Origin: Syngnathus acus
Taxonomy: Eukaryota; Chordata; Actinopteri; Syngnathiformes; Syngnathidae
DNA: 64,000 nt
Assembly: GCF_901709675.1 (NCBI RefSeq)
Contig: NC_051107.1
Location: 4,220,001 to 4,284,000, forward strand
Reading direction: 5' to 3'
This document shows positions 50,296 to 61,440 of the stretch, one piece after another. A model generated the notes under the pieces. The model had not been told where the DNA came from. It searched no databases and saw only the letters and a program-made list of their open reading frames with translations. How positions within the stretch are numbered: position 1 is the first letter of the stretch; each line of letters starts with the position of its first letter. The position numbers and the translations under genes are program-made.

Positions 50296-52507
50296 GGGTT
50301 CTGCTCGCCATCCGTCCACCCGAGTGCACCCAGCTGCGCAGCAATTACAGGTGGGTTCGCAGACGTGCACAATAACCAGACGCATGCATTATTGAACCAA
50401 GCCGCTCCGACACGGAATTGCTAAGCCGACCAATAAAGGCAAATTACCAAAGACAAAAAAATACAAAATAAAACGCCCCGATGACAAAACGGCATTGCGG
50501 TAATGAACAACATCATTTCTTAAAATGGGAGGGGAAGCGCAAGGTTGCGTCCATCAACTTGCGGGTAAAGCAAGGAGGGAAGAGACGGAACACAACATTG
50601 ACTACCTAATTATGCATTTTATCATTTCAGTCACAATAGAGTGCCTCCTATTTTATTTTTTTTTTGCCGGCTGTGGCTCTGCTGCTTCTTTAATAACATA
50701 GATAAAGAAAAATCACTGGCACGCTTTATTTAGCTTCAAGCGCATTACTTCCCGTCTACGGCGCAACGTGTGTAACAACCACGCTAGCATGAAAATTAGC
50801 CGACGCGCGCCTAATGGTACGTCACGAGGCAATGGGCCGCAACCTTTGTACGAAATTGTCTAATTGGCCTGAAAATGATTATTTGTTATTTCCACTTTGG
50901 AAATAAACACATTTGCTCATATTTACTCTCATCTATACCGATATTCGCTCATCATAGTTTAGCCGTAGCGAGAGAACAGTATCTCAAAATTGTGTTGTGA
51001 CAGAGTGAACAGGTGAGCGAGTGAACCCTCGGCATTGCGGTGGAATCCGATTGCGGCGAGCGGAACTCGACAGACGATTGGCCGGCCTTATCCCGCCTTC
51101 CGTGAACAAGTAGCAATAAAAGTCCATTTGCGGTCCCGCGGGGTCGCCGCTCCTCGCTGCGTCACGGGACAACGCCAAGACACGAAAGATGGAATTACTG
51201 GAGAACAAGCTGTCTTGTCGCATATTGCAGCCAGAAGGGGAGACGTTTCGATGTGTGCACGGCGCTCTGAGTCAAGTCTTAGATGCGATCCGATGACAAG
51301 CTAATGATGGAATTATGATAAGAAAATGAGGCCTCCGTCTGTATAAACAATTGTATCTTCTTTTTGTAATGTTGGCGACCAGACTGTGAACGCTTCACGC
51401 TCGAACCTTATGTCCATTCATCGCTCACTGAAAAAAACAAAAAACAATGCCGAGCCACATGTATTCAGTATGCCTGGAAGTATCGAACCGCCATGACAGA
51501 TTTGACGTCTTCCATATTCACACTGGCGCAATCCATAATCTGTAACGAACGGCGTGTGTGTCACTATTCATTTGTTCAATTCAGACAATCGATCGTTTTT
51601 TTTTTTTTGGGACAGAAATGGGCCGCTATGTGTCGACGTGTTAGCGTCAATTTCAAGGTACACCGCCTCGCGATAAGAAGAATATTGTCAGGCATTGCCA
51701 TGGCAACCGCCGATTATCTATTTTAGCCCACGACAATGCACGCCGTTGGAGTCGGGCATTATCGTTACAATCTTTGTCACTTCACAGAAAGGGGGAAAAG
51801 AAGGGAGCAGGCAAGGTGAACTCGCACTGAACAAAAAAAAACCCAAAACGATTTGCTTCCCAATCTTGACACCATCCAGCCCTTCCCCGCTTCGGCCCTG
51901 AGGCGCCCGCACGAGCAGTAATTATTAATTAATTGTTTTTCGCCCGTGGCCGGCCGGGTGAGCGGACAGACGCAGCCCCTCGGATGTGTGCTCACAGCAG
52001 GGGAACTGTTCACTTCCAATTAGACCGGCAAGGTGGAGAGCACGGCCCATCAAACACTCAAGTGCTAGTGAGCCGACTTCTGGGGAACAGGGAGCGCTTC
52101 GGCCTCATCACCTTGCTTGACAGGCTTCGTTTCCCCGACAAAGAATTGTACTCAGCTCGAAAAGTAAACGTCATCGGCGATGAAATGAGGACCGTGGCGT
52201 CGCTCGTTCAGATGGCACGCGGAGGCTTCGGTAACAACGGCGCCGTCAAGAAGCCCAAAAAGAGCGGCAAATTGTCCACGGGAATATTTAGCCGGCTTTG
52301 TTCCCGTTCAAGATGGATTAATGAAAATAAAAGACACGCGGGCGGCAATGTGCGCCACCGCGGGGCATCAATAACCCCGTGATGTCACCCAGCACCTGCG
52401 TCCACTTCATCACCTGGTAAATTTATGCGAGATGGAGCGCCCGAGCCGGGAAGGATATCAGAGTAATGCAAGTTCCTTAAAAGGCTGTAAAATGTCGTTA
52501 CGGTCAG

Positions 52508-52590
52508 TATGCGCGTATAATTATTATTTTTTTAATTATTTTATTTTATTTATAATCATTTCTTATTTATTTTTATTATTTTTACATTAG
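52508..52590. repeat. AT-rich low-complexity tract
   Basis: TTATTTTTTTAATTATTTTATT-type sequence over about 80 bp, with no unit strictly repeated. Confidence 0.7.
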
Positions 52591-52926
52591 AATTACAAAA
52601 AAATGGTCTTCACCGATTGGATGACTCCATCAAATTATGACGGAATTTAATCGCAAACAAGTGTGTAACATGAACTCGCCGATTATAGCGTTCGGCAGAG
52701 AGGCATCGTCAACGTCGGGAAAGTTACAATAAACGCCGCCGCCGCCTTATTTCTATGCTAATATGCGCCGCGCAGCATCTCAGCCTATGGGGGGGGGCGG
52801 GGGACACAAGCATCCTTTTGTTGCATTTTTATGCTTGTCATAATCCAAAACACAAACCAGCTCAGTGTTTCTCTTTGCGTCTGTGTAAACCCACAAAGAA
52901 ACTAATTTCATAGCAGCTACTCTACT

Positions 52927-52966
52927 GGGAGAGCGAGAGAGAGTGCGAGAGAGAGCGCGAGAGATC
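52927..52966 (+). repeat. GA-rich decamer-like repeat
   Basis: GGGAGAGCGAGAGAGAGTGC followed by GAGAGAGAGCGCGAGAG, i.e. GAGAGAGYGC-type units repeated about four times; purine-rich simple sequence. Confidence 0.75.
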
Positions 52967-53366
52967 TGCGCTCATATTAACACAATGCAAACAAATAGAA
53001 AAAGGGATTTGAGATGCTCATTTGGGAGTGCGGTTTGTTCTCGTTCCCTCTCAAAGCCGCTTCCAAACTCTGCTACAAGCTTACGCAATAATGAATTATT
53101 CCCGACAAACAGATGTACAAAAAAATCTTTTTTTACTCCCCCAGATTCATTTTAACATTCCTGACGTGTCCAATCTGTTTTCAAAACAAATAAAAGAAGC
53201 AAATAAGCTTTCAAAATAATATTTACCTGCAGAGAATGAATCGTGATTAAAAAAAAGCGTTTAACAAATGCAATGTTGACTTTTTAGATTGAAATGTTAC
53301 AGAATAACCTCTTCATAAATTCCACTTCTCTGGTAGTGAGGTCCTTGGGGTCAGAGACATTCTTAA

Positions 53367-53384
53367 GTCTGCCATCTAGTGATG
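53367..53384 (-). promoter_or_regulatory. CTCF-like motif 4 (minus orientation)
   Basis: The minus strand reads CATCACTAGATGGCAGAC, matching the CTCF core CCASYAGRKGGCRS with one mismatch at the first C. Its orientation is opposite to the motifs at 12.1-13.1 kb. The same motif also occurs in some retroelements, so binding is uncertain. Confidence 0.35.
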
Positions 53385-54088
53385 AACACTGGTATTACAA
53401 CTTCAAACTGCCAATTTTATTTCTGCAAAAAGTCAAAAGTAAAGCCACACAGGTTTCAGCTCGAACGGCAGGTTCCGACAGCAGGATTTTATCATGGATG
53501 CCAAATTGCCCCTTTAGTGTACGAGATGTTTGTAAAGACATCAATTTGGAGCCTAAAATGGTGTTACTTTCTTCCTAATGCTCTAACGTCGCCTCTGCTT
53601 TATGCTTGTTTTATTATCTACTTCTACACCAAACATCTCCTTCATTTCAACGCTAAATGGCAGACGCAATCACAGACGCACAAGCAACCCCACGCTGATA
53701 TAATAAGAGTGAGATTGCTTCATTTTATAACATATCGGCAGCAAATTGGAGGGGGGGGGGTAAATGCTGTTGTTTTTTTTTTTTGCTCGATGATTAATTA
53801 TGAGGATGGAAAGAAAAGCAGACGCGGATTAAAGCAAATCATGCACACTAACACCAGAAAGCAATCGAGCGTGCATTTCAAAGGGGAAAATGCAATCACT
53901 GCAAATGAAAGATTATCTCGTCCCTCTAGCTTGGATAGAAAAGCAACCTGGAATTCTGAAATGGGGGATTTCCAACAAGACAATATATTGAGGCGGCAGG
54001 CTGTGCGACTTGGATGAGATTAGATGGATAAATATAAAAAATAAAAATTAATAAAAGTCAATGAAAAAGAACAAATAAAAATAAATGA

Positions 54089-54093
54089 AAATA

Positions 54094-54124
<31 letters not shown>

Positions 54125-54125
54125 A
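54089..54125. repeat. (AAAT)n microsatellite
   Basis: About eight consecutive AAAT units ending at ATGGGCGCC, preceded by imperfect AAAT-type units from about 54040. Confidence 0.9.
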
Positions 54126-54741
54126 TGGGCGCCATGTAATTTGTGTCACGCTGCAAAAGGAGAAGGGGGCTACCTCAGGGCTGCAGTACCCATCTGCCTG
54201 CCCCCTTGCGCCTCCTTCGACAAGACCGCAGCCCACGGCCATCAGCTTGCACGTGAATGTAAAACAGATTTAAAATAAATAAATAAAGGGGAGGAGGGGG
54301 TCAAGAGTCATAAGAGGGAGTGCGCGCTTTGCATTACCTATTCTCCAGCAAGCCATCTTTTTCTAGTCCGGCTCCCTCCGGAGTATAGTTCCATTTCCGT
54401 GGCTAGCTTGCTAACTGGCTGCTAGAGCTGACATGGCATGTTTCCCCAACAGACCCCTGTGCCCATTGGCCCCCTCCTCCCCGCCCGGGATCAAATCAAG
54501 CCAGTGGCTTGATGCAGTATGATTGCAGCACTGGTAATGTCTAAAAGCCCAGAGAGAGTCACTCTGAGGCCTGCTGTTGTTTCTAGCACCGCCCCATTCC
54601 CGGACAACATGCCAGAGACGAGGATCACACTTGTAATACCGCTTCATGCATCTTAGCGTTTGCATGGAAATGAGCATGCAGTCATTCACAGGACGGAGCA
54701 AAAAAAAAAAAAAAAAGTCTTTGAACCGAAAGACCGTATCA

Positions 54742-54861
54742 ATAATAGATGACATGAGATTCCTTAGTTCCGTCGGAACGTTAAAACACTTTGGAAGAGG
54801 CTGTGCTTTCAACACGGCGGTTGGGAAGACCACGCTGTGCAGCGTTCCAAAAATAATGTAG
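54742..54861 (+). pseudogene. Possible transposase remnant (Harbinger-like helix region)
   Basis: The plus-strand frame encodes IIDDMRFLSSVGTLKHFGRG and CAFNTAVGKTTLCSVPKIM, then stop. Its spacing resembles the '..LRFL.tG.s...la..f.vgkst.s.iv..v' DNA-binding region of Harbinger-type transposases. No catalytic DDE part or terminal repeats are evident. The opposite strand has a 211-codon frame without a recognised domain. A weak call by eye; it could be chance. Confidence 0.22.
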
Positions 54862-56461
54862 CTTTGTCCATGTCGGTGACGTACAGTGACAGGCAGAAGA
54901 ATAAAATGTTCTTCCGCTACAAGGAAGAAGGTGCAATTAATCTGTAATTTCGGTATTCGTGCAAGGGAATAATAGATCTTTTCATATCGCCGGCGAACAA
55001 TAGGCGCCGGGGTACTTCCGGGTGGCACAAAGCGAGTGACTCCCACTGACCCGAAAGGGATGACAAAGCGAGTTGTGCTGGTGGGATTGAGCGAAACATA
55101 GCCCGCTAGCTAGCGACAGCTCCGTTCATTTCACCGAGCAATCGCTAACACAGCGGCACTTGTCGAAACTCGGATCCAAATGACCTCATCATTACGCGGG
55201 TTCTTTGTTTACGTGCGTAATGGATGACACCGTTCTGCTTTTTGGGCGCTCAAACACGTAGCTGACAAGTGACTGCCAGATAAGAGCGGCACATTGCGTT
55301 GAGGGCAGAATCGAGGCGCCGCGTTCTCGCTCTGACTCTTACTCAAAAGTCATCAAGCTAGCACGGAGATAAAAGGGGAGGAAATTGCAGATAGGCGCCG
55401 TCGTGTTCAGAAACAAGGGCGAAGTGAGGGAGGGTTTCCAAACAGACGCAAGAAAAAAAAAAAACTCAATCCCCTTTTCAACGTGACCGTCTTTGTCGCC
55501 AGGGTGACCTGGAAACGGCCAGAGCTTGTATACGGCGGCTATGGATTAGCCCGGAATGACCGAAGGGAGGTGTCGGCAAAAGAAGACCTTCAATGACTCG
55601 GGTGGATTAGAACTGATTGAATTCCCATTTGCGGCATTTCGGGTCATCGGCGGCGGCCCTGATTCTCTCTCACTTTCTAACTAAGACTTGCACATTTGCA
55701 TGGCAATAATAACAAGGCTTGGGATTTTGAAATATAACCCGCAATAAAGTTTTTATTTCGACGGGAGGCAATATCGTCGAGCGGGAAATTGTAAATTACA
55801 AGCATCCTCGCAAAATAGCGCGCGCACAGTTTGCTTTTATGTCCGCGGTAGACGTCGCTATGCATACATTTGATGTTTTTCCTATTCCGGTCAAGTGCTT
55901 TGATCAATACTCGGAAGTCGAATGTTGAAGACGCATTGATTCATCGGTGTAAGAGTTGCCAGAATGACAAGGAGGGATGAAATTCCAACCCGCCTGCTAT
56001 CTTGCTGAGGGAAGCGTCGCAAAAAAAAAAAAAATGCCGAGTCATCGTGTAATTCGACAGGTTTGTACTCGGGATGAATGTTTGCTTGACTTCTATATCG
56101 GCGACTTTTAATGCGCTAGGAATGAGTCAAACGCCCCGTCGAACTTCGAAAAAGGAGATGAAAAAGCAAGGTTGTATTTTCCAAAGACGTGATTTTTCTT
56201 GCATTGCCTTTAACTGACACTTCTTTCTTTTGAGGACTGCACCGCTATTAGCCTTGGAATTATATCAATTTTGTACCGCTAGCTAAGAAATACTCAACTC
56301 AAGAGTTTAAACTTAATACTTCCGCAATGCCCTTGAATGACATGTAAATGTCTTCAAAATTGTTTCTTTTCATTCCTTGCTTTCAAGTAGTGTTAAACCG
56401 GGAACCTGGCATTCCACGTTCGCTAAATATATTCGCCTCGGAACAAGCGCGTTAGCCTTAC

Positions 56462-56611
56462 CATCCACGCAGGCGGGTCTGGCTCTCGTGGTTCCCGCGA
56501 TCTGGCCCTTCTTGCAGGCACAGCGGGCCGTCTGCCTGGCGATGGTCCGCCGCGGTTGGCTGCTGTCCCTGTCCAGCGTCACAATTTCACATGTCCCCGC
56601 CGCCAGCTGGC
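56462..56611 (-). CDS. tafa5: tafa5 exon 2 (N-terminal half of TAFA domain)
   Basis: A 150-bp internal exon on the minus strand with acceptor CGTTTGCAG and donor GAT G|GTAAGG. Two bases complete a codon from exon 1, then come 49 codons and one base of the next codon. The protein reads QLAAGTCEIVTLDRDSSQPR, then RTIARQTARCACKKGQIAGT, then TRARPACVD. It carries four cysteines; with exon 3 this makes eight, the number typical of TAFA5 (other TAFA members have ten). Against my memory of the human protein only one residue differs (Lys for Arg after CAC). The exon starts at the end of the signal peptide, so the mature secreted protein begins about here. The preceding signal-peptide exon was not found in the 7.4 kb to the right. 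Confidence 0.98.
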
Positions 56612-57436
56612 CTGCAAACGACAATACACGGCAGGAAGCGAGGTCAGACACACGCAAGCGGACACGGGGGCAAGATCCAGCAATCTGCTTTCGCGACGAT
56701 CCCGTGACACCTTCTGTCACGTCACCCGGACTGTTCCGAAGTTAACCTACTTCGCTACTAGCGTGAGTAACACGCCGTCGTCAAGTAGTAGCATGTAGCA
56801 TTGTCATGCTAGTAAGGACAAGGTAGCAAGGATACGGACTGCTCAAGTGACTTTCCATAGCTTCGTTCAATCAGTGGCGTCGCTTTGAAGGTAATGCAGC
56901 CATTAGCCACGAAGGAACCGCATGAATACTGATGAACTTTGTAATTGCACCGGAGCAACCCCCCCATCGCACACACTCCATGTATTCAATCAGGTGACCT
57001 TTGGCTCCGTAGCCAGGCCCTCGCTGCTCGCAAATTAACCTTTGTGTGTGTATGGAAGCCCCGAAGGCCCCATGCTGGAGAGGCTTACCGGGACCTAATT
57101 GTGATTGGCAAGAGAGCGGAAGTTGTGATTAAATCTGGACTCCAGTCGCCGACGCTCGGCCGCTCGGCTTAATGAACTGAGCCGCGAGGGGTCACACCTG
57201 GGGTAATGAGGATCCATCAGGATTCATGCGCACGGTGCCCGAGACCGTGACACACGGCGCCTGTGCATAAAGCGGAAAGTTTCTCGAATTAGGGTTCCCT
57301 CGCTACTTTTAATGGCAAGATTAAAGTGTCTCACCTGCTTTTCCACTGAATTCCTAGAGCCAACTACGCTGTGAACATTTTGAATAAATAAACATCCCCT
57401 AACAGCTCAGAAGAGTTTGAACAGTCGAATGAGGAA

Positions 57437-57458
57437 GATAGCTAGCTAGCTAGATAGA
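57437..57458. repeat. (AGCT)n-type microsatellite
   Basis: GATAGCTAGCTAGCTAGATA, a TAGC tetranucleotide repeat similar in sequence to the 36-bp tandem at 9007-9078. Confidence 0.85.
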
Positions 57459-59281
57459 GAAGCTCAAGGATTTTCTTTTTTTTCAATACTTTCTACCTTT
57501 GAAAGCCTGATAAATTGTTAAAATGTGTGGCGGTGGGTGGTGGGGAAGCGTTTTCAGTTCAGTAGGCGTAGGTTCACCTCAAAAAGTCGTGCGGTGCAAA
57601 GTTGTACAGCTGTCAAAACACGGTTTGGCCTTTCTCAGTCTTTTGTTGTCATATTTTGAGGTGCCACAAAAGCAATCAAATATTAGCATAAAAGTCACTC
57701 CGGCTTGACACAAAAACAGAATCGACCCCGAACTACTAAATATTTGTTTTGAGGTTCTCTTTCGGCATCGGAAGAATTCATAAATGGTCAGACGAATCGG
57801 AGAGTCGCGTGAAACGGACGACGGTGACAAAGACTCGTGAGAAGTATGCGGATAGATATCCGCCGCGACTGAACACAAGATCACTTTGTTCAATAATGCA
57901 CGTCAACCAAATCAAATGAGCCGCCGTCTTGGGAGATCAAGACGCCACCTTCATCAACGCCCCCTTTCCTGTTTACTTAACTTCCTCCTCCGCCTTCCTC
58001 CTCGCAACCGCTCAGGCCGATGGCGGATAATGACTTGTCATCTAAACTCCGGCGCCGGCTGGCGACGTTTTCACGCTGAACTTCCCCGCTACCCACCGAC
58101 TGTTTGGATGTCTTTTGCGCCCGCATCGGCGTGTCAAGACTCAAAGGCCGCGGTGACGTCTGAAGTCGCGGCGGCGCCCGTGTTGTTCTGTCTTTCTTGA
58201 GTCGCAGGAGCTCATTACTCGCCCACGTTTCATCAAGCAGAGGCCTTGCGCCGGCGCTGTCAGAGCTCCGGCTGTCAGCGAAGCGAAATTAATATCCTCT
58301 TAATGCTGCGTTGCACTCTGTCCTTCCATGAGTGCTTCTATAAGGGAATGAAAACAAACATTTTCGTGTGTGGGCATGACTGTATCTGCGTGTTTTGACG
58401 TTTCACGGCAATAAAATTAGCCTCATTTGGTCACCATTAAATCTGAATCCACAAAAATAGAAACTCTTGTAGAGTTGCTACATTTCCTGGGCTATAATAC
58501 AAAGCTGTTTTTTTATCGTAGTTTTTATTTCAATGTGACTTTTTTCGTTTATTTTCTAAAATATATTTGTTGAGTGCAAGATAAAAAATAAAAGGTCAGT
58601 GTGCAAAGTGAAGTCCAATTCCCAAACAGCTGATTGATGGGAGAAAAATGTGAGGTTTCATTTTAAGGCCACATCACCCAGCCGTAATAGAAATCGTGTT
58701 TAGTCATATCCGCCCAAAAGTTTCCGCCGTGACACGTCCGTGTCACCCGTATTTGGTCATAAATCAAAGTAATGATGAAATCTAGAGCTGACGGTGGCCC
58801 TGGGTAGAAAGATTTAAGGATGGCCGGAGACACTGAAGCTCATGAGAGGTGATTTGTCACTTCAAAAACAAACAACAAGAACAAAACAGCTATTAAAGAG
58901 CTATTAAAAAGATTTGGAACCGGTGGCTGTGCTGAAAGGCCAAGGTGAGCGATCGCTAAAGCCGGCCCTGCGTTTTTGCCGGCACGACCATCAATATCAA
59001 CATCGCTAGATGATGGAAATTCCCATTGATATGTACGCCGGGCCCCTTAGAGATGACTTTTGATTTTATCCCCATGAATCAAACAAATTCTCTCCGTCTG
59101 GGGTGTCAACCTGCAGCACGCGCCATGCTGCAGAGAATTGCGGCGAGGAATCAAAGATTTTTAAGAGCTTGTTTCTACTTAGGTGAGCTACAGTGCGCCG
59201 TCTGATATATTCCTTACGCTTTAAAACTAACATTCCCCAGAAGGTGTTTAAACTACAGCCGAGTTGAAACGGGGAAAGTCG

Positions 59282-59293
59282 GGTTAGGGTTAG
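59282..59293 (+). repeat. Two telomere-type units
   Basis: GGTTAGGGTTAG contains two TTAGGG-type units; too short to be more than a chance or vestigial telomere-like site. Confidence 0.4.
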
Positions 59294-60197
59294 CGGATTT
59301 GGTTACGCCGCCGCAACAAGACGTGAACGGTAGGAACCGTCCGAGCCTTCTCAGAAATGAATCCAAAGCTGCGAGCGGCGCCGCTATGATTTATCATCAG
59401 CCTTATCAGCTTCAGTTTGTCGAGCGGTTGTCGGCTCGGCCGGCCAAACGGCTGATTAAAATGTATGTGCGGCCACCCTCGAGTGAAGCCAACGCGGCGG
59501 CGCTGGCCGAAGATGGATTCGCGTGGCGTAATACGACGTAATGTTATTGACACCCCCCGCCCCCCCCAATGCCTTATTATTTCGCCTCCCACTCCTCAGC
59601 ACATTACGATTGCTCTGTCATCGCCCGGCCGTCTTGACAAATGGCCAGCGCGGCGTCAAAGCATTTGTTTTCACCGCGCCTCCCGTTAGGCCCAAAGGTC
59701 TCGGCACGTTATCTCAGGACACTCGGTCATTTTTCAAAAACGCTCTAATTTGACTGCCCTGGCAAAAGTTGGATTGGATGATCATATTTTCTACTTCCAG
59801 TGCATTAGAATAGACACATTTTTGTGTCAATGACATTATTTTTTCCTCTTCGTGCCACAGCTTGCGCGTGGATTTTTAATTTGCAACATATGGACACGTG
59901 TAAACAGACATCTTCTTGTCAAAAAGGCGCACTCACAAAATGTCTTCCCCAAATAATCTTCACTTAACCCAAAAACATTACATGACAGCTCGATGTAGTT
60001 GGCATCTGTTGTGCTGGGGGAGGAGCGCCGCGCGAGCATGTAAACGTGAGCCACGAGCCCGAGCCAAGATGCTGCATCACTCCTGCGTACTGCAGCTGCT
60101 CAAAAAATGAGCCAGGAGCAAGCGTCTGGCTGGCTGCGACACTCTGAATCCTTTTTTTTTTTTATTTTAACATCCAAGCAGCTTTCGTCCTACCCTG

Positions 60198-60217
60198 ATA
60201 TATATATATATATATAT
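60198..60217. repeat. (AT)n microsatellite
   Basis: About ten AT units in intron 1. Confidence 0.9.
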
Positions 60218-60408
60218 TACATACAGACAGACCATATAACGTATTATTATTCACGTTATTTTGTTTGAATTCTTTTTTTCATACTAAGCAGTTTTATTTT
60301 TTTAATCCTTATCGTGTTATGCTGTCGGTTCGCGCTAAATGAAAAGCAAACAAAACGTCCGCGCCTGTGACGTCTTTTGAAATGCCATTAGTTTTCTTTT
60401 TTTGTACA

Positions 60409-60426
60409 CCCCCCCCCCCCCCCCCC
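60409..60426. repeat. Poly-C tract (18 C)
   Basis: Uninterrupted C18 following a T-rich stretch. Confidence 0.9.
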
Positions 60427-61308
60427 TCCATTCAATCTCCCATAATTGCTTCCCGTCTCTGTATTATTTGATTTGAATAGTAACAGTTTTTATATCTTTT
60501 GAAGCCTTCAAATTGTCGAGTATCTGGTTAAATTACCCGCGAATTGCTCTGTGGATGATGAATCTAATGTAAAGCCGAATGACAACCTGATGTTTTATTA
60601 CCGAGCAATGAAAAAGATTTACCCCCGGTGGTACTTTCTACTGCCTCATCAGTCACATCAGCTCGGCGCCTCGCCCGCAATCTCCCGATTTAACGTATAG
60701 ACGCCGCCACCGACTGTCCATCATGTTCGTCAACTGCCTTGACTCTCGGACTAGCGCCGACGTTTTAATTCACACGTGGCGGCAGAACGAAAGGTTCAAC
60801 ATAACTTCACCGGATCTCGGCCGGTGTGTTTGATTGCTGTTGGAAAGAACGTAAGCTCATCTCAAAGGGCCTCACATTTATTTTTTCTCCCTCCGACGCT
60901 GATCGATTGACTGAGAAGCCATCATAAGGCCGGCCTTGAAATTATTCATACCGCCACCGTGAGTCAGAGAAAGTTCTGTAGACAATCCTCACCAGGAGCG
61001 CAATCTAATCACGACGAGGGGGGTTACACCATCTATTTTAAGTTACTTCTTGCAAATTTTTTTTCTTCACTTCCCTCCAAAAAAGGGGACAAATACTTTG
61101 GCTAGCAGCCGGTGCGCAGGAGTAGACGCGCTACAACATCAGCACATGCACTTGGAAAATAAGCGGCGTATGAATGTCAAACACAGCCGCATGATAGAGT
61201 TTGCTCTCGTCCTCCTCTGACTCATCTAAATTCTAAGCCGTCGTTGCCACGCAACAGCAGCCACAACCAAACTTAAAGGATGGCTTGCCTTTTTGTTTTG
61301 TTCTCTTT

Positions 61309-61440
61309 CCAGAAAAAAAAAAAGCTCCACTTTTTTTGTACAGAGGCTCACTGTAAAAAAAAATAATAATTTACAATACCGTGTACAGTCATGACAGAAA
61401 ACAAGACGTAATAAAAAAAATTAATAAAATAAAAAAAGTT
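61309..61440. repeat. A-rich low-complexity region
   Basis: Several A8-A12 runs and AATAAA-type units (for example TTAATAAAATAAAAAAAG). Low complexity; no evidence of a transcript end. Confidence 0.6.

Larger units (their letters stand above)
42328..56461 (-). other. tafa5: tafa5 intron 2
   Basis: A 14.1-kb phase-1 intron (donor G|GTAAGG at 56461, acceptor CACAG at 42328). It splits the Ala codon after CVD, the same position as I recall in human. It holds a MITE, telomere-like repeats, a duplicated segment, microsatellites and a possible transposase scrap, listed separately. Open frames such as 51933-52382 plus (149 codons) show no domain. No other gene is supported. Confidence 0.85.

Noticed and set aside
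50268-50350. TC tract followed by CAGG resembling a splice acceptor
   Set aside because: A simple microsatellite; no known coding sequence follows.
51933-52382. 149-codon plus-strand frame in intron 2
   Set aside because: No domain, no convincing splice context, opposite strand to tafa5.
54411-55046. 211-codon minus-strand open frame
   Set aside because: No recognised domain; contains a poly-Phe stretch from an A-tract; the opposite strand has a slightly better transposase-like signal.
56370-56720. 116-codon minus-strand frame as a full gene
   Set aside because: Only 56462-56611 matches TAFA5; the flanking residues lie beyond canonical splice sites.
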